DNA of 64,000 nt from Pseudomonas asplenii (GCF_900105475.1 NZ_LT629777.1:248001-312000); one strand, 5' to 3'; numbered from the stretch's first letter, positions 26,672-36,763 are shown. Program-made: numbers and translations. Notes: generated by a model from the letters alone, not told the origin.

Positions 26672-27499
26672 TCACCCCTTGAACATCTGGTTGATCTTGC
26701 CGAACGGTATCGCCTGCTCGGTGAAATCGAAGGTGCCCGGCCCGCAGATCTCCTGCGCCGCCTGGTAAAAAGCCCCATACGCCGCACGCGCCAGCGCCGA
26801 ACCGACACTGATGCGCTTGACGCCCAGCGCGCTCAAGTCAGCCACCGACAGTGGCACACCACCGGACATCAGCACGTTCACCGGCTTTGGGGCCACCGCC
26901 TTGACGATTGCACTGATCTCCTCGGCGGTGCTCAAGTCCGGCGCGTAGAGCACATCGGCCCCGGCTTCGGCATAAGCCTGCAGGCGGCGGATGGTGTCAG
27001 CAAGATCCCGTCGCCCGACCAGAAAATTCTCCGCCCGTGCCGTCAGGGTGAACGTGAACGGCAGGCTACGTGCTGCTGCCACCGCCGCTTCAACCCGTTC
27101 GACAGCCAATGCAAAGGGATAGATCGGTTCTTCGGGATTGCCCGTGGCATCCTCGATGGAGCCTCCGACCAAACCGACTTCGGCAGCCATCAGGATGGTC
27201 TGGGCGCACCCTTCAGGGCTGTCGGCATAACCGTTTTCCAGGTCCGCCGCCACCGGCAGCGGCGTGGCCCTGGCAATGACATGAGCGTTCTCCAAGGCAT
27301 CGGCACGGCTGACCGCACCTTCCGCATCCGGACGCCCCAGGGAAAACGCCAACCCCGCGCTGGTGGTGGCCAGGGCTTCGAAGCCCAGCGCCGCGAGCAT
27401 TTTCGCCGAGCCGGCATCCCAGGGATTGGGGATCACAAAAGCCCCCGCACGTTCGTGCAGGGCCTTGAAGGCTTGGGCTCGAAGGGTTTGCGCATCCAT
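26672..27499 (-). CDS. Isocitrate lyase/PEP mutase family protein
   Basis: The 275-residue (beta/alpha)8 enzyme belongs to the isocitrate lyase/PEP mutase superfamily. It has VIPNPWDAGSA near the start, ADLENGY for Mg2+, SIEDATG and the TARAENF strand. It lacks the KKCGH loop of true isocitrate and methylisocitrate lyases, so C-C lyase activity of that type is unlikely. Related proteins act on oxaloacetate, phosphonopyruvate or 2,3-dimethylmalate. The substrate here cannot be given. It lies 16 bases from the convergent duplicated-motif gene and follows the DUF72 gene on the same strand. Confidence 0.8.
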   Translation of the reverse strand: MDAQTLRAQAFKALHERAGAFVIPNPWDAGSAKMLAALGFEALATTSAGLAFSLGRPDAEGAVSRADALENAHVIARATPLPVAADLENGYADSPEGCAQTILMAAEVGLVGGSIEDATGNPEEPIYPFALAVERVEAAVAAARSLPFTFTLTARAENFLVGRRDLADTIRRLQAYAEAGADVLYAPDLSTAEEISAIVKAVAPKPVNVLMSGGVPLSVADLSALGVKRISVGSALARAAYGAFYQAAQEICGPGTFDFTEQAIPFGKINQMFKG

Positions 27500-27532
27500 A
27501 TGAGCGACTCCTGGCAGTAAGAACAGGCGCCG

Positions 27533-28402
27533 TCAGAGCAAGCCGAGTTGCTCCGCAGCGGGCTCTCTGTATAGCTCAGGCAACGCGGGCAGGCCAGGCA
27601 AACGTGCCATCAGCCGCTGGTGAAAGCGTTGCGCCAGCTTTGGTGCCAGCAGATTGTCCGAGGTATGCAGGAAGATATACGGCGTGCGCCCCTCTTCGAT
27701 CCACACCGCCACCTTCTCGACCCAGGGTGTCAGGAATGACTCATTCGCCGCCAACTCCGGGTGGCCGATGAAACGAACCTGCGGAAACTGGGTAAAGGCT
27801 GCCGGTCGCGGCGGCACCTTGGGCTTTTTCGACTGGGCATGCAGCACCGCAGGGGTGGTCGAGGTACAACTGAACAACGCCCGTGGATCGAGACAGATGC
27901 GCTCAACGCCCCGATCGAGCAGCAATCGATTGAGCATCCGCTCGGCATCGCCCTTGGCGAAGAATTCGGGATGCCGGACCTCGATAGCCAGCGGCTGCTG
28001 TAGGCTGTCGATGAATCCAGCCAGTTCGCCCAAGCGATGCGGCGCGAAACTCGCCGGCAGTTGCAGCCACAATGGCGACACCCGCGCGCCCAGCGGTTTT
28101 AGCAGTTGCAGGAACGCCTCGGCCGCCAGCACCTGATCACGCAGGTCTCCACCGTGACTGATATCGCGGGGGAACTTGGCGGTGAAGCGAAAATGCTCGG
28201 GCATGGTCTGCGCCCAACGCTCGACGGTGCTCGCGGCGGGTCGCGCGTAGAACGTGGTGTTGCCTTCGACGGCGTTGAAGACCTGGCTGTAGAGGTCGAG
28301 AAAATCCGCTGGACGAGCGTTTTCCGGGTACAGGAATTCGCGCCAGGCGTTTTCACTCCAGGACGGACAACCCAGGTAATAAGGGAGCACTGAATCGGTC
28401 AT
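27533..28402 (-). CDS. DUF72 domain protein
   Basis: This 289-residue TIM-barrel protein has YYLGCPSW at its start, VEGNTTFYARP, FRFTAKFPRDISH, LWLQLPASF and AIEVRHPEFF. This is the order of motifs seen in DUF72 (YecE family). The biochemical role is unknown, though a nuclease or hydrolase activity has been proposed for the fold. A small conserved gene precedes it 13 bases away, suggesting co-transcription. Confidence 0.88.
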   Translation of the reverse strand: MTDSVLPYYLGCPSWSENAWREFLYPENARPADFLDLYSQVFNAVEGNTTFYARPAASTVERWAQTMPEHFRFTAKFPRDISHGGDLRDQVLAAEAFLQLLKPLGARVSPLWLQLPASFAPHRLGELAGFIDSLQQPLAIEVRHPEFFAKGDAERMLNRLLLDRGVERICLDPRALFSCTSTTPAVLHAQSKKPKVPPRPAAFTQFPQVRFIGHPELAANESFLTPWVEKVAVWIEEGRTPYIFLHTSDNLLAPKLAQRFHQRLMARLPGLPALPELYREPAAEQLGLL

Positions 28403-28415
28403 GGTACCGATTAGA

Positions 28416-28715
28416 TCAGATATGCAGGTCGAGCCCCAACACTTCCATGTCCCACTCGACGAAACCGGCAGTGGTCAGGTAGCTGGCAAGGGCCGTGGCG
28501 ACACTTTTGCTCATGGAGCGATGGAAGATCATGTCTTGCGGACGGGCCGGCAGGTTGGCCAGGCGTTCACCTGCGGCTTCGGCACGGGCAGCGACTTCGG
28601 AGAGATCCTCACTATCGTTGCTCAGCAGTTCACCATCAGCGTCCAGCACAACGCCGCCCTTGCGGGGCTTGCGCTTGATGGAATAAGACTGTGATGAAAC
28701 GCCGTCTATACGCAT
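28416..28715 (-). CDS. Small conserved hypothetical protein
   Basis: The 99-residue protein begins with MRIDGVSSQSYSIKRK and has a highly charged middle (ADGELLSNDSEDLSEVAARAE). The C-terminal half ends in SYLTTAGFVEWDMEVLGLDLHI. No domain is recognised. It is probably translated, because the start is followed by a coherent protein of ordinary codon usage and the stop lies 13 bases before the DUF72 start. The homologues I recall in pseudomonads have no function assigned. Confidence 0.65.
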   Translation of the reverse strand: MRIDGVSSQSYSIKRKPRKGGVVLDADGELLSNDSEDLSEVAARAEAAGERLANLPARPQDMIFHRSMSKSVATALASYLTTAGFVEWDMEVLGLDLHI

Positions 28716-28746
28716 TGGGGCATGCTCGGTGTCGATGATGGCAATT

Positions 28747-28771
28747 TAGCAGTACGCGCCGTACTTGGCTA
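28747..28771. terminator. Inverted repeat between tsaB and the small conserved gene
   Basis: The arms AGTACG and CGTACT around CGC are extended by TAGC and GCTA with a two-base bulge. The T tract is absent in either direction. It may terminate tsaB transcripts or bind a regulator. The rest of the 215-base gap shows nothing clear. Confidence 0.35.
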
Positions 28772-28930
28772 TTGCCCAAGTGATAACCAGACCACAGAAC
28801 TGGAAAAAGGTTTTCACATAGCGCTGCCAGCGTGGGAAAAACATGACGGACGGCACATTTTTGACTGCTTCAGACGACATTCTAAGCGTTCGGCTTAACC
28901 CTCAGTGGAGCTTCGAAATTCACCCGGGGT

Positions 28931-29605
28931 TCAGCGAGCCTTGGGCGTGGCGACCTTGTCACGCAGGTAGACCGGCTGCGCTTCGTCGGCAACGATGGCT
29001 TCGCCACGCGCCCAGGCGAATCGCGCCAGGCTCAGCAGGTCCTCGGCGTGGGGCAGCATGCCAGCATCCTGGCCGCTCAGCGCAACCTTGATCCGCTCAC
29101 CATACCCCCAGCCCGTGCCCGCGCCAAACCAGGCGCCGGTGGCCGCTGCCGGCAGCGCCGCGACTTCCGGTGCCAGCACCGCTTCGCTGCCAGCCAGACG
29201 CATCTCCCCGGCCTCCTCGCGATAACAGCCCCAATATACCTCATCCATCCGTGCATCGATGGCCGCCGCGACCTGGCTGGCGCCATGCTCGCGCAACGCT
29301 CGCTGAGCCAGCACCGCCAGGTTCGACACCGGCAATACCGGGCGCTCCAGGGCAAAGGCCAGGCCCTGGACCACGCCAATCGCGATCCGCACGCCAGTAA
29401 AGGCACCTGGCCCACGGCCAAAGGCAATCGCATCGACCGCAGACAGGCCAATCCCGGCATCCGCCAGCAATTGCTGGATCATCGGCAGCAGCTTCTGCGC
29501 GTGCAGGCGCGGGATCACCTCATAGTGGCTCGTCACCTTGCCGTCATGCAGCAAGGCGACGGAGCAAGCTTCAGTCGCGGTGTCCAGGGCCAGCAAGGTG
29601 CTCAT
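28931..29605 (-). CDS. tsaB: tRNA t6A synthesis protein TsaB
   Basis: The 224-residue ASKHA-fold protein begins LLALDTATEACSVAL and has RGPGAFTGVRIAIGVVQGLAFAL, the recognisable TsaB signature. TsaB pairs with TsaD and TsaE to transfer the threonylcarbamoyl group to A37 of tRNA, an essential modification. It is a catalytically inactive TsaD paralogue that holds the complex. An in-frame start 20 codons upstream is ignored, since MSTLLALDTA is the usual N-terminus. A terminator lies between it and the upstream adk gene. Confidence 0.93.
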   Translation of the reverse strand: MSTLLALDTATEACSVALLHDGKVTSHYEVIPRLHAQKLLPMIQQLLADAGIGLSAVDAIAFGRGPGAFTGVRIAIGVVQGLAFALERPVLPVSNLAVLAQRALREHGASQVAAAIDARMDEVYWGCYREEAGEMRLAGSEAVLAPEVAALPAAATGAWFGAGTGWGYGERIKVALSGQDAGMLPHAEDLLSLARFAWARGEAIVADEAQPVYLRDKVATPKAR

Positions 29606-29651
29606 CGATGTTTCCGTCAGGTCAGAATGAAAAAGTGCAACAGTATAAACA

Positions 29652-29677
29652 ACAACAGCCCGCAAGCGGGCTGTTGT
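29652..29677 (-). terminator. Intrinsic terminator of adk
   Basis: In minus-strand sense the arms ACAACAGCCCGC and GCGGGCTGTTGT form a 12-bp perfect inverted repeat. It is followed by the T-rich TGTTTATACTG, 20 bases after the adk stop and before tsaB. Confidence 0.8.
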
Positions 29678-29696
29678 AGAGACGCAATCGCGACGA

Positions 29697-30631
<935 letters not shown>

Positions 30632-33262
30632 TCAGCCGGTATTGCGCAAGCCGGCGGCGATCCCGGCCACGGACACCAGCAAAGCCTGTTCCAGAGGGCT
30701 GTTCTGGTTGCTTTCCTGACGCCGCGTACGCGCCAGCAACTCGGCCTGCAGCAGGTGCAGCGGATCGAGGTAGGTATTGCGCAGGCGAATGAATTCCAGG
30801 GTTTCGGGGCTGTGGGCCAACAGTTGCGACTGGCCGGTCAATCCCAGTACCACCTCGCACGCCTGCGACAATAGGTCGCGTAAGTGCACACCCAGCGGCA
30901 GCAGTTCGGCTTCCACCAGACGTTCGTCGTAGGAACGGGCGATATCGTTGTCGGCCTTGGCCAGAACCATTTCCAGCATGTCGATACGGGTCCGGAAAAA
31001 TGGCCATTGCTCGCGCATCTGCTCCAGCAGTGGGCCCTGACCACGCTCCAGCGCATGCCGCAGGGCCGTCTCCCAACCGAGCCAGGCCGGCAGCATCAGG
31101 CGGGTCTGGGTCCAGCCGAAGATCCAGGGAATCGCCCGCAGGCTTTCTATACCGCCAGCCCGACGCTTGGCCGGACGACTGCCCAGCGGCAGGCGCCCGA
31201 GTTCCTGTTCCGGCGTCGACTGGCGGAAATACTCGACGAACTGCGGATTGTCGCGCACCTCGGCGCGATAGGCGCGCACGCCGTCCGCCGCCAACTCGTC
31301 CATCAGCTTGCGCCAGGCCGGTTGTGGCGGTGGTGGCGGCAACAAGGTGGCCTCGAGCACCGCCGCCAGGTACAGGTTGAGGTTCTGTTCGGCGATGTCC
31401 GGCAGGCCGAACTTGAAACGGATCATCTCGCCCTGCTCGGTCGTGCGGAAACGCCCCGCCACCGACCCCGGCGGCTGCGACAGAATCGCCGCATGGGCCG
31501 GGCCGCCGCCACGACCGACGGTGCCGCCACGGCCATGGAACAACAGCAACTCGACCTGCTGCTCCCGACAGATGTCCACCAGCCGTTCCTGGGCGCGGTA
31601 CTGGGCCCAGGCCGCAGCCGTGGTGCCGGCATCCTTGGCCGAGTCGGAGTAACCGATCATCACCTCTTGCGGGCCCTGCAAACGCGAGCGATAACCGGGT
31701 AACTGCAACAGGCGCTCCATTACCGGCCCGGCATTGTCCAGGTCGGCCAGGGTTTCAAACAGCGGCACCACGCGCATCGGCCGCAACACCCCGGATTCCT
31801 TGAGCAACAGCTGTACAGCGAGCACATCGGAAGCCGCTCCAGCCATGGAAATCACATACGAGCCCAGGGACGCTGCCGGGGCCGCGGCGATTTCCCGACA
31901 GGTAGCCAACACCTCGGCGGTATCTGCCGATGGCTTGAAATATGGCGGCAGCAGTGGCCGACGATTGCCCAACTCGCGAATCAGGAACGTCAGCCGAGCA
32001 TCTTCATCCCAGTCCTCGTAGCGGCCCAGCCCAAGATAGTCGGTGATCTCGTTCATCGCCGAGGCATGGCGCGATGAATCCTGACGTACATCCAGACGCA
32101 CCAGAAACAGCCCGAAGGTCACCGCCCGCCGCAGACAATCGAGCAACGGCCCGTCGGCAATCACGCCCATGCCGCATTCGTGCAGGGACTGATAACACAA
32201 CTGCAAGGGCTCCAGCAGCTCGTGGTTGTCGCGCAGGACCTGGTCCGTGGCCGGTTGGGTGGACTCCAGCGAATCATGGGCCCACTGGCGGGTTGCCCGC
32301 AGCCGCTCGCGCAGTTGCTTGAGCACCGCCCGATAAGGCTCGGCGCTGTTACCGGCGCGGGCCCGCAAGGCTTCGCTGGCATGCTGCATCGACAGTTCGG
32401 CGGCCAGGTGATCGACATCGCGCAGGTACAGGTCAGCCGCCATCCAGCGTGCCAACAGCAGCACTTCGCGAGTCACCCTGGCCGTCACATTGGGGTTGCC
32501 ATCACGGTCGCCGCCCATCCACGAAGCAAAGCGAATCGGCGCCGCCTCAAGCGGCAAGTGCAGGCCGGTGGCAGCATGCAGGGCTTCATCGGCCTTGCGC
32601 AGATAATTCGGAATGGCCTGCCAGAGCGAGTGCTCGATCACCGCGAAGCCCCACTTGGCCTCGTCCACCGGGGTCGGCCGGGTGCGGCGGATCTCCTCGG
32701 TGTGCCAGGCTTCGGCAATCAGCCGTTGCAGGCGCTGGCGGATCTGCTCCCGTTCGGCGGCGGTGAGGTCACGGTGATCCTGCAACGCCAGTTGCGCGGC
32801 AATCGCGTCGTACTTCTGGATCAGCGTGCGCCGGGCCACCTCGGTCGGGTGCGCAGTAAGCACCAGTTCGATGTCCAGACGCCCCAGTTGCCGGGCCAGG
32901 GAGTCGTCGCCATGGCCCTCGGCCCGCAACCGGGCCAGCAACTCCGGCAACGCCCGCGCCTCGAAAGGTGCCGGCTGCGAATCGTCACGCCGGTGGATCA
33001 GTTGATATTGCTCGGCGATGTTCGCCAGGTTGAGAAACTGGTTGAACGCGCGGACCACCGGCAGCAACTCGTCATCGCCGAGATCATCGAGGCTGGCGCT
33101 CAGTTCGGTACTGGCCGAATCGCTGCGATCGGCCTTGGCGCTCTTGCGAATCCGCTCGATCTTGTCGAGGAATTCGTCACCATGCTGGTCGCGGATGGTA
33201 TTGCCCAGCAACTCACCCAGCAAGTGAACGTCTTCACGCAAACGCACATCGATATCGGACAT
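30632..33262 (-). CDS. ppc: Phosphoenolpyruvate carboxylase
   Basis: The 876-residue enzyme fixes bicarbonate onto PEP to form oxaloacetate, replenishing the citric acid cycle. Key motifs are VLTAHPTE (His138), [10 protein letters not shown] and the [14 protein letters not shown] loop, with the usual C-terminal end RNTG. Start choice: [16 protein letters not shown] is the usual pseudomonad N-terminus and has GGAG 9 bases before it. Two earlier in-frame starts lack a ribosome site. It is probably allosterically controlled by acetyl-CoA and aspartate like other bacterial PEPC. Confidence 0.97.
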   Translation of the reverse strand: MSDIDVRLREDVHLLGELLGNTIRDQHGDEFLDKIERIRKSAKADRSDSASTELSASLDDLGDDELLPVVRAFNQFLNLANIAEQYQLIHRRDDSQPAPFEARALPELLARLRAEGHGDDSLARQLGRLDIELVLTAHPTEVARRTLIQKYDAIAAQLALQDHRDLTAAEREQIRQRLQRLIAEAWHTEEIRRTRPTPVDEAKWGFAVIEHSLWQAIPNYLRKADEALHAATGLHLPLEAAPIRFASWMGGDRDGNPNVTARVTREVLLLARWMAADLYLRDVDHLAAELSMQHASEALRARAGNSAEPYRAVLKQLRERLRATRQWAHDSLESTQPATDQVLRDNHELLEPLQLCYQSLHECGMGVIADGPLLDCLRRAVTFGLFLVRLDVRQDSSRHASAMNEITDYLGLGRYEDWDEDARLTFLIRELGNRRPLLPPYFKPSADTAEVLATCREIAAAPAASLGSYVISMAGAASDVLAVQLLLKESGVLRPMRVVPLFETLADLDNAGPVMERLLQLPGYRSRLQGPQEVMIGYSDSAKDAGTTAAAWAQYRAQERLVDICREQQVELLLFHGRGGTVGRGGGPAHAAILSQPPGSVAGRFRTTEQGEMIRFKFGLPDIAEQNLNLYLAAVLEATLLPPPPPQPAWRKLMDELAADGVRAYRAEVRDNPQFVEYFRQSTPEQELGRLPLGSRPAKRRAGGIESLRAIPWIFGWTQTRLMLPAWLGWETALRHALERGQGPLLEQMREQWPFFRTRIDMLEMVLAKADNDIARSYDERLVEAELLPLGVHLRDLLSQACEVVLGLTGQSQLLAHSPETLEFIRLRNTYLDPLHLLQAELLARTRRQESNQNSPLEQALLVSVAGIAAGLRNTG

Positions 33263-33499
33263 CGGCAGGCTCTCCGGCAGGCTCTGGAACGTTTCCATAA
33301 GCCAAGAGTGCACCACTGCGCCGCGTGCTTACAAGCCGGGCAAGCGACGGGCGCAGAGGGAAAATTCCCCGCCGAACCTCACCGGCAGAAGCTAGTCTGA
33401 TAATTGAGCAGCCCCATGAAGGCTGATGGCGGGCTGGCAGCGATGCCGATCCGGCCATTCATCAATCCCCGTCATCGACGGGTAGGAATTGAGGTCATC

Positions 33500-33844
33500 A
33501 TGAAAATCCGAGAGCTGGCCCAGCACTGGGAAGAGAATGCCAAGGGTCGCCTGACCGACACCGGTTACGCCGTTCATCTGGACGTGGAGGCCGCCGCCCG
33601 CCTTGCCGCAATCAGCGAAATGTACCCCAAGCGCAGCCCCGAGGAACTGCTCGGCGAACTGATCGGCGCCGCTCTGGAGGAGCTTGAGGCGAGTTTGCCC
33701 TACGTCCAGGGTCAGCAGGTGGTCGCCACCGACGAGGAAGGTGATCCACTGTACGAGGATGTCGGCGCAACCCCACGCTTCCTCACCCTGTCACGTCGCC
33801 ATCTGCATAACCTGTCTGGCGGGACCGACAAGTCCAAGCACTGA
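33500..33844 (+). CDS. Small conserved protein (MKIRELAQHW type)
   Basis: The 114-residue protein starts MKIRELAQHWEENA and has LDVEAAARLAAISEMYPKR, an amphipathic helical part (PEELLGELIGAALEELE) and YEDVGATPRFLTLSRRHL. This resembles an Arc/ribbon-helix-helix-like or pilus-assembly-labelled pseudomonad family. I recall such annotations, but nothing here shows a pilus link. A GAGG lies 6 bases before the ATG. It is divergent from ppc, and a stem-loop follows. Confidence 0.7.
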   Translation: MKIRELAQHWEENAKGRLTDTGYAVHLDVEAAARLAAISEMYPKRSPEELLGELIGAALEELEASLPYVQGQQVVATDEEGDPLYEDVGATPRFLTLSRRHLHNLSGGTDKSKH

Positions 33845-33871
33845 ACGGGCCGCCAGCGTCCCGAAAATCTC

Positions 33872-33907
33872 CGGTATTCCTGGCTCCCGAGCGAGTCGGG
33901 AATACCG
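33872..33907 (+). terminator. Stem-loop after the small conserved gene
   Basis: The arms CGGTATTCC and GGAATACCG are a perfect 9-bp inverted repeat around an 18-base loop that itself contains CTC/GAG. There is no U tract. It may end transcription of the small gene or isolate the downstream lipoprotein promoter. Confidence 0.4.
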
Positions 33908-33939
33908 CTGCGGGTCGCGAAAGTTCAGACTTTTTGCAT

Positions 33940-33953
33940 TGACCGATCAGTCA
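33940..33953. promoter_or_regulatory. TetR-operator-like imperfect palindrome
   Basis: TGACCGATCAGTCA is an imperfect palindrome (TGAC/GTCA ends) followed by GTATTTTTT. Its GATCAGT core recalls the perfect palindrome in the mexJ-mexL operator. It lies 176 bases before the DUF4398 lipoprotein gene. Binding by any TetR protein is a guess. Confidence 0.3.
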
Positions 33954-33985
33954 GTATTTTTTTCGGGCGATTAGCCATCTGCGCT

Positions 33986-34013
33986 GAACTATTCAAAAAA
34001 GCCTCGGGTCACA
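33986..34013 (+). promoter_or_regulatory. Possible AlgU (sigma-22)-type promoter before the lipoprotein genes
   Basis: GAACTA, 17 bases, then TCACA loosely fits the sigma-E/AlgU pattern GAACTT-N16/17-TCTGA. lptF is AlgU-controlled in P. aeruginosa, which makes an AlgU promoter before this pair plausible. The -10 match is poor, so this is only a candidate. Confidence 0.25.
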
Positions 34014-34128
34014 GCCAGTAGCCATCACTGGCACAGCTGCTGCGAAACACGCCTGAACGAAGCGGCGTGATCTGCGCTGAAGGCCCTCGGGCCCGTGATG
34101 GGGATTGATGTTTTTCAGGAGCTATCCA

Positions 34129-34554
34129 ATGGAGTTGAAGACCATGAAAACCAGCATTGCCACATCCTCGTTTAACCATCTGCGCGGGCTGAAACTGGCC
34201 GCGCTGGCCCTGGGCACCAGCTTCATTCTGGCCGGTTGCGCCGGGAACCCGCCGAGCGAGCAGTACGCGGTGACACAGTCTGCCGTGAACAGCGCAGTCA
34301 GCGCTGGCGGTACCGAATACGCCGCCGTGGAAATGAAATCGGCGCAGGACAAGCTCAAACAAGCTGAGCTGGCCATGCATGACAAGAAATACGACGACGC
34401 CCGTCGCCTGGCCGAACAGGCCGAGTGGGATGCCCGCGTCGCCGAGCGCAAGGCCCAGGCTGCCAAGGCCGAGCTTGCCGTGAAGGATGCCCAGAAAGGT
34501 GTTCAGGAACTGCGTCAGGAAAGCCAGCGCCCCGTGGTGCAGCCGGCGCAATAA
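34129..34554 (+). CDS. DUF4398 domain lipoprotein
   Basis: The 141-residue protein has a lipobox FILAGC that gives lipid-modified Cys37, then a helical, coiled-coil-like body rich in Ala, Lys and Glu (KSAQDKLKQAELAMHDKKYDDARRLAEQAEWDARVAERKAQAAKAEL), the DUF4398 type. Such proteins are outer-membrane lipoproteins that may contact peptidoglycan or OmpA-like partners. An AGGAG stands 7 bases before the chosen ATG; a second ATG five codons later also has GGAG. It is 48 bases upstream of lptF, and the pair is probably co-transcribed. Confidence 0.85.
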   Translation: MELKTMKTSIATSSFNHLRGLKLAALALGTSFILAGCAGNPPSEQYAVTQSAVNSAVSAGGTEYAAVEMKSAQDKLKQAELAMHDKKYDDARRLAEQAEWDARVAERKAQAAKAELAVKDAQKGVQELRQESQRPVVQPAQ

Positions 34555-34602
34555 GCCCTCCCGCAGCCTGAAGTTTCAACGGACAGATAAAGGACGAACA
34601 TT

Positions 34603-35394
34603 ATGCGCAATCAACTGATGATCCCCGCCCTCCTGGCTCTGAGCGTTGGCCTGGCGGCCTGCTCGTCGCAGCCCAATGCCAACCTGGAACAGGCGCGCAC
34701 CAACTTCTCTGGCCTGCAGGCCGACCCGCAGGCGAGCAAGGTCGCGGCCCTGGAAACCAAGGACGCCAGTGACTATCTGGACAAGGCGGACAAGGCCTAC
34801 CAGAACCGTGAAGATGAAAAGACCGTCGACCAGTTGGCCTACCTGACCAACCAGCGTGTTGAAGTCGCCAAGCAGACCATTGCCCTGCGCACCGCCGAGG
34901 CCAACCTGAAGAACGCCGCAGCGCAACGGGCACAGGCCCGCCTGGATGCCCGCGACGCGCAGATCAAGCAGTTGCAGGACAGCCTCAACGCCAAGCAGAC
35001 CGAGCGCGGCACCCTGGTGACCTTCGGTGACGTGCTGTTCGCCACCAACAAGGCCGACCTCAAATCCAACGGCCTGGTCAATATCAACAAACTGGTGCAG
35101 TTCCTCCAGGAAAACCCTGACCGCAAGGTGATTGTCGAAGGCTACACCGACAGCACCGGCAGCGAGGCCTACAACCAGAGCCTGTCCGAACGCCGTGCAA
35201 CGTCGGTACAGGTTGCCCTGATCAAGATGGGTGTGGACCCGAGCCGCATTGTCACCCAGGGCTATGGCAAGGAATACCCGGTAGCGGATAACGGCAGCGT
35301 TTCCGGCCGGGCCATGAACCGTCGCGTGGAAGTGACCATTTCCAACGACAACCAGCCAGTGGCACCGCGTTCTTCGATGAGCAGCAACCAATAA
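34603..35394 (+). CDS. lptF: OmpA family lipoprotein LptF
   Basis: The 263-residue outer-membrane lipoprotein has its lipobox ending at Cys20 (LAAC). A helical DUF4398-like N-terminal part (about 25-125, like the gene before it) precedes an OmpA_C peptidoglycan-binding domain (about 140-250). That domain contains VEGYTDSTGS, LSERRATSV and RAMNRRVEVTI. It matches P. aeruginosa LptF, an AlgU-dependent lipoprotein tied to survival in harsh conditions. The gene ends at a strong terminator. Confidence 0.9.
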   Translation: MRNQLMIPALLALSVGLAACSSQPNANLEQARTNFSGLQADPQASKVAALETKDASDYLDKADKAYQNREDEKTVDQLAYLTNQRVEVAKQTIALRTAEANLKNAAAQRAQARLDARDAQIKQLQDSLNAKQTERGTLVTFGDVLFATNKADLKSNGLVNINKLVQFLQENPDRKVIVEGYTDSTGSEAYNQSLSERRATSVQVALIKMGVDPSRIVTQGYGKEYPVADNGSVSGRAMNRRVEVTISNDNQPVAPRSSMSSNQ

Positions 35395-35411
35395 TCGTTT
35401 GAACGCCTACG

Positions 35412-35448
35412 AAAAAGCCCCGCCTGATCGCATCAGGCGGGGCTTTTT
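35412..35448. terminator. Strong intrinsic terminator after lptF
   Basis: A perfect 17-bp inverted repeat, AAAAAGCCCCGCCTGAT and its complement, has a 3-base loop (CGC) with A and T runs on the two sides. It should work in both directions, ending lptF and, on the other strand, the convergent 108-residue gene. Confidence 0.93.
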
Positions 35449-35467
35449 CATGCAGCTCGCCAGAGTC

Positions 35468-35794
35468 CTATTGCTCCAGCTTGGGGGTTTCCTGGCCCAT
35501 GCAACGCACCGCCTGTTTCTTGTCATTGACCAGTACACCGGTCAGCCCCTTCTGCTCGGTGTCGAACAGTACCAGCACGCCGTCGATGCACTGGGCAACC
35601 TGGTTGGCCGGTGTCAGCGACACTTTATAGTCTTCCCCCGGAACGGTCTTGAGCATGGTGAACTGGTTGAGTTCCAACGCATCCTCCGGCTTGGCGAAAT
35701 GCAGGTAGCCGTAGTACCACAGGCACCCCACGGTGCCGATGATGCTGCAGATACCGGTGATGATCAGGGGAATGGCGTTGCGTTCTTCGGTCAT
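35468..35794 (-). CDS. Small membrane-anchored hypothetical protein
   Basis: This 108-residue protein has one TM segment (about 7-30, IPLIITGICSIIGTVGCLWYY) and a short soluble domain with two Cys (VAQCIDGVLVLFDTE and AVRCMGQE). Its start overlaps the stop of the preceding hydrolase gene by 4 bases (ATGA), so the two are translationally coupled. I do not recognise the family. The two Cys in the C-terminal part could form a disulfide if that part is periplasmic. Confidence 0.7.
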   Translation of the reverse strand: MTEERNAIPLIITGICSIIGTVGCLWYYGYLHFAKPEDALELNQFTMLKTVPGEDYKVSLTPANQVAQCIDGVLVLFDTEQKGLTGVLVNDKKQAVRCMGQETPKLEQ

Positions 35795-36702
35795 TGCGGA
35801 CTCTCTGGTTCAACATTCGAATTCGGGGCAGCAGGATAATTCGGGATCTCACCCAATCGGCGCAGGCCGTTGAAATGCTGGGGGTCCTCCAGATAGCGCA
35901 GCATCACCTGGCGCCAGGTCGGGTCGGCGAAGGTCTGCACATGCCCTCCGCGAGTCAGTTGTAACACCCTGGGCGGTGGTGCAGCCTGATACAGGACAAT
36001 ACCGTTGTTCATGGGCACCAACGGATCGTCGATACTCTGGAAGATCAGCTTGGGCACGCCGTTCAGTTGCGGCATCGCGTGAATCGCACTGTCGCCATCG
36101 GGCACCAGCCACGACAGCGGCACCTGGAAGGGCCAGGTCAGCCAGGAGCCGCTCAGAGCAAACTGGCCCACCGCGCGATAGCTGGCCGGCACGCCGTCGA
36201 GGACCAACGTCTTGAGGCGGGGCTGATAAGCGGGGTGTTCAACCAGATAGTGGACCGCCATCGCGCCTCCCAGGCTCTGCCCCAGGACCACCAGCGGCTT
36301 GTCCCGGACTTCCGGGGCGCGATCCAGCCACTGGAACGCAGCATCGATATCCTGATAGACCGCCGGCAGGCTCGGTTCCCCTTCGGACACGCCGTAGCCG
36401 CGATAGTCGATCAGCAACACCTGATACCCCTGCTCCGGCAGCCACCAACTGCCGCCCAGGTGCATGGACAGGTTGCCGCCATTGCCGTGCAGGTGCAGCA
36501 CCGTGCCCTTGACCGGCACCCCGGCCTTGGCCGGCAGCCACCAGGCATGCAGGCGGGTACCGTCGGCGGTGGTCAGGGTGACGTCACGGTAGGCGAGATG
36601 AGCCTTGTCCGGGGTGAACGGCAGGCCGGGCTCGGGGTAGAACAGCAGTGAGCTGCAACCGTTCAGGGTCAGGAGCAGGCAGAGGATGCCGAGGGTTCTC
36701 AT
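35791..36702 (-). CDS. Alpha/beta hydrolase family lipoprotein
   Basis: The 303-residue protein has a lipobox (LTLNGC, Cys16), then an alpha/beta hydrolase domain with the oxyanion LHLHGNGGN, the nucleophile Ser143 in GQSLGG, an Asp at 226/227 in SIDDPLVP and His254 in RGGHVQTF. It belongs to the DUF1057/BEM46-like family of membrane-anchored hydrolases whose natural substrates are unknown. It may act at the outer membrane or periplasm. It is co-transcribed with the small membrane gene after it, and a REP-like sequence lies upstream. Confidence 0.85.
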   Translation of the reverse strand: MRTLGILCLLLTLNGCSSLLFYPEPGLPFTPDKAHLAYRDVTLTTADGTRLHAWWLPAKAGVPVKGTVLHLHGNGGNLSMHLGGSWWLPEQGYQVLLIDYRGYGVSEGEPSLPAVYQDIDAAFQWLDRAPEVRDKPLVVLGQSLGGAMAVHYLVEHPAYQPRLKTLVLDGVPASYRAVGQFALSGSWLTWPFQVPLSWLVPDGDSAIHAMPQLNGVPKLIFQSIDDPLVPMNNGIVLYQAAPPPRVLQLTRGGHVQTFADPTWRQVMLRYLEDPQHFNGLRRLGEIPNYPAAPNSNVEPESPQ

Positions 36703-36740
36703 CCGATTTAAACCTCAATGTCAGTAGCAACGCCAATGCC

Positions 36741-36763
36741 CTTGCAGGAGCCGGCTCCCACAC
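36741..36763. repeat. Short REP-like sequence
   Basis: CTTGCAGGAGCCGGCTCCCACA holds the inverted GGAGCCGGCTCC core and the ends of a Pseudomonas REP. It lies between the QEGLA-motif gene and the downstream hydrolase gene on the same strand. Confidence 0.5.
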
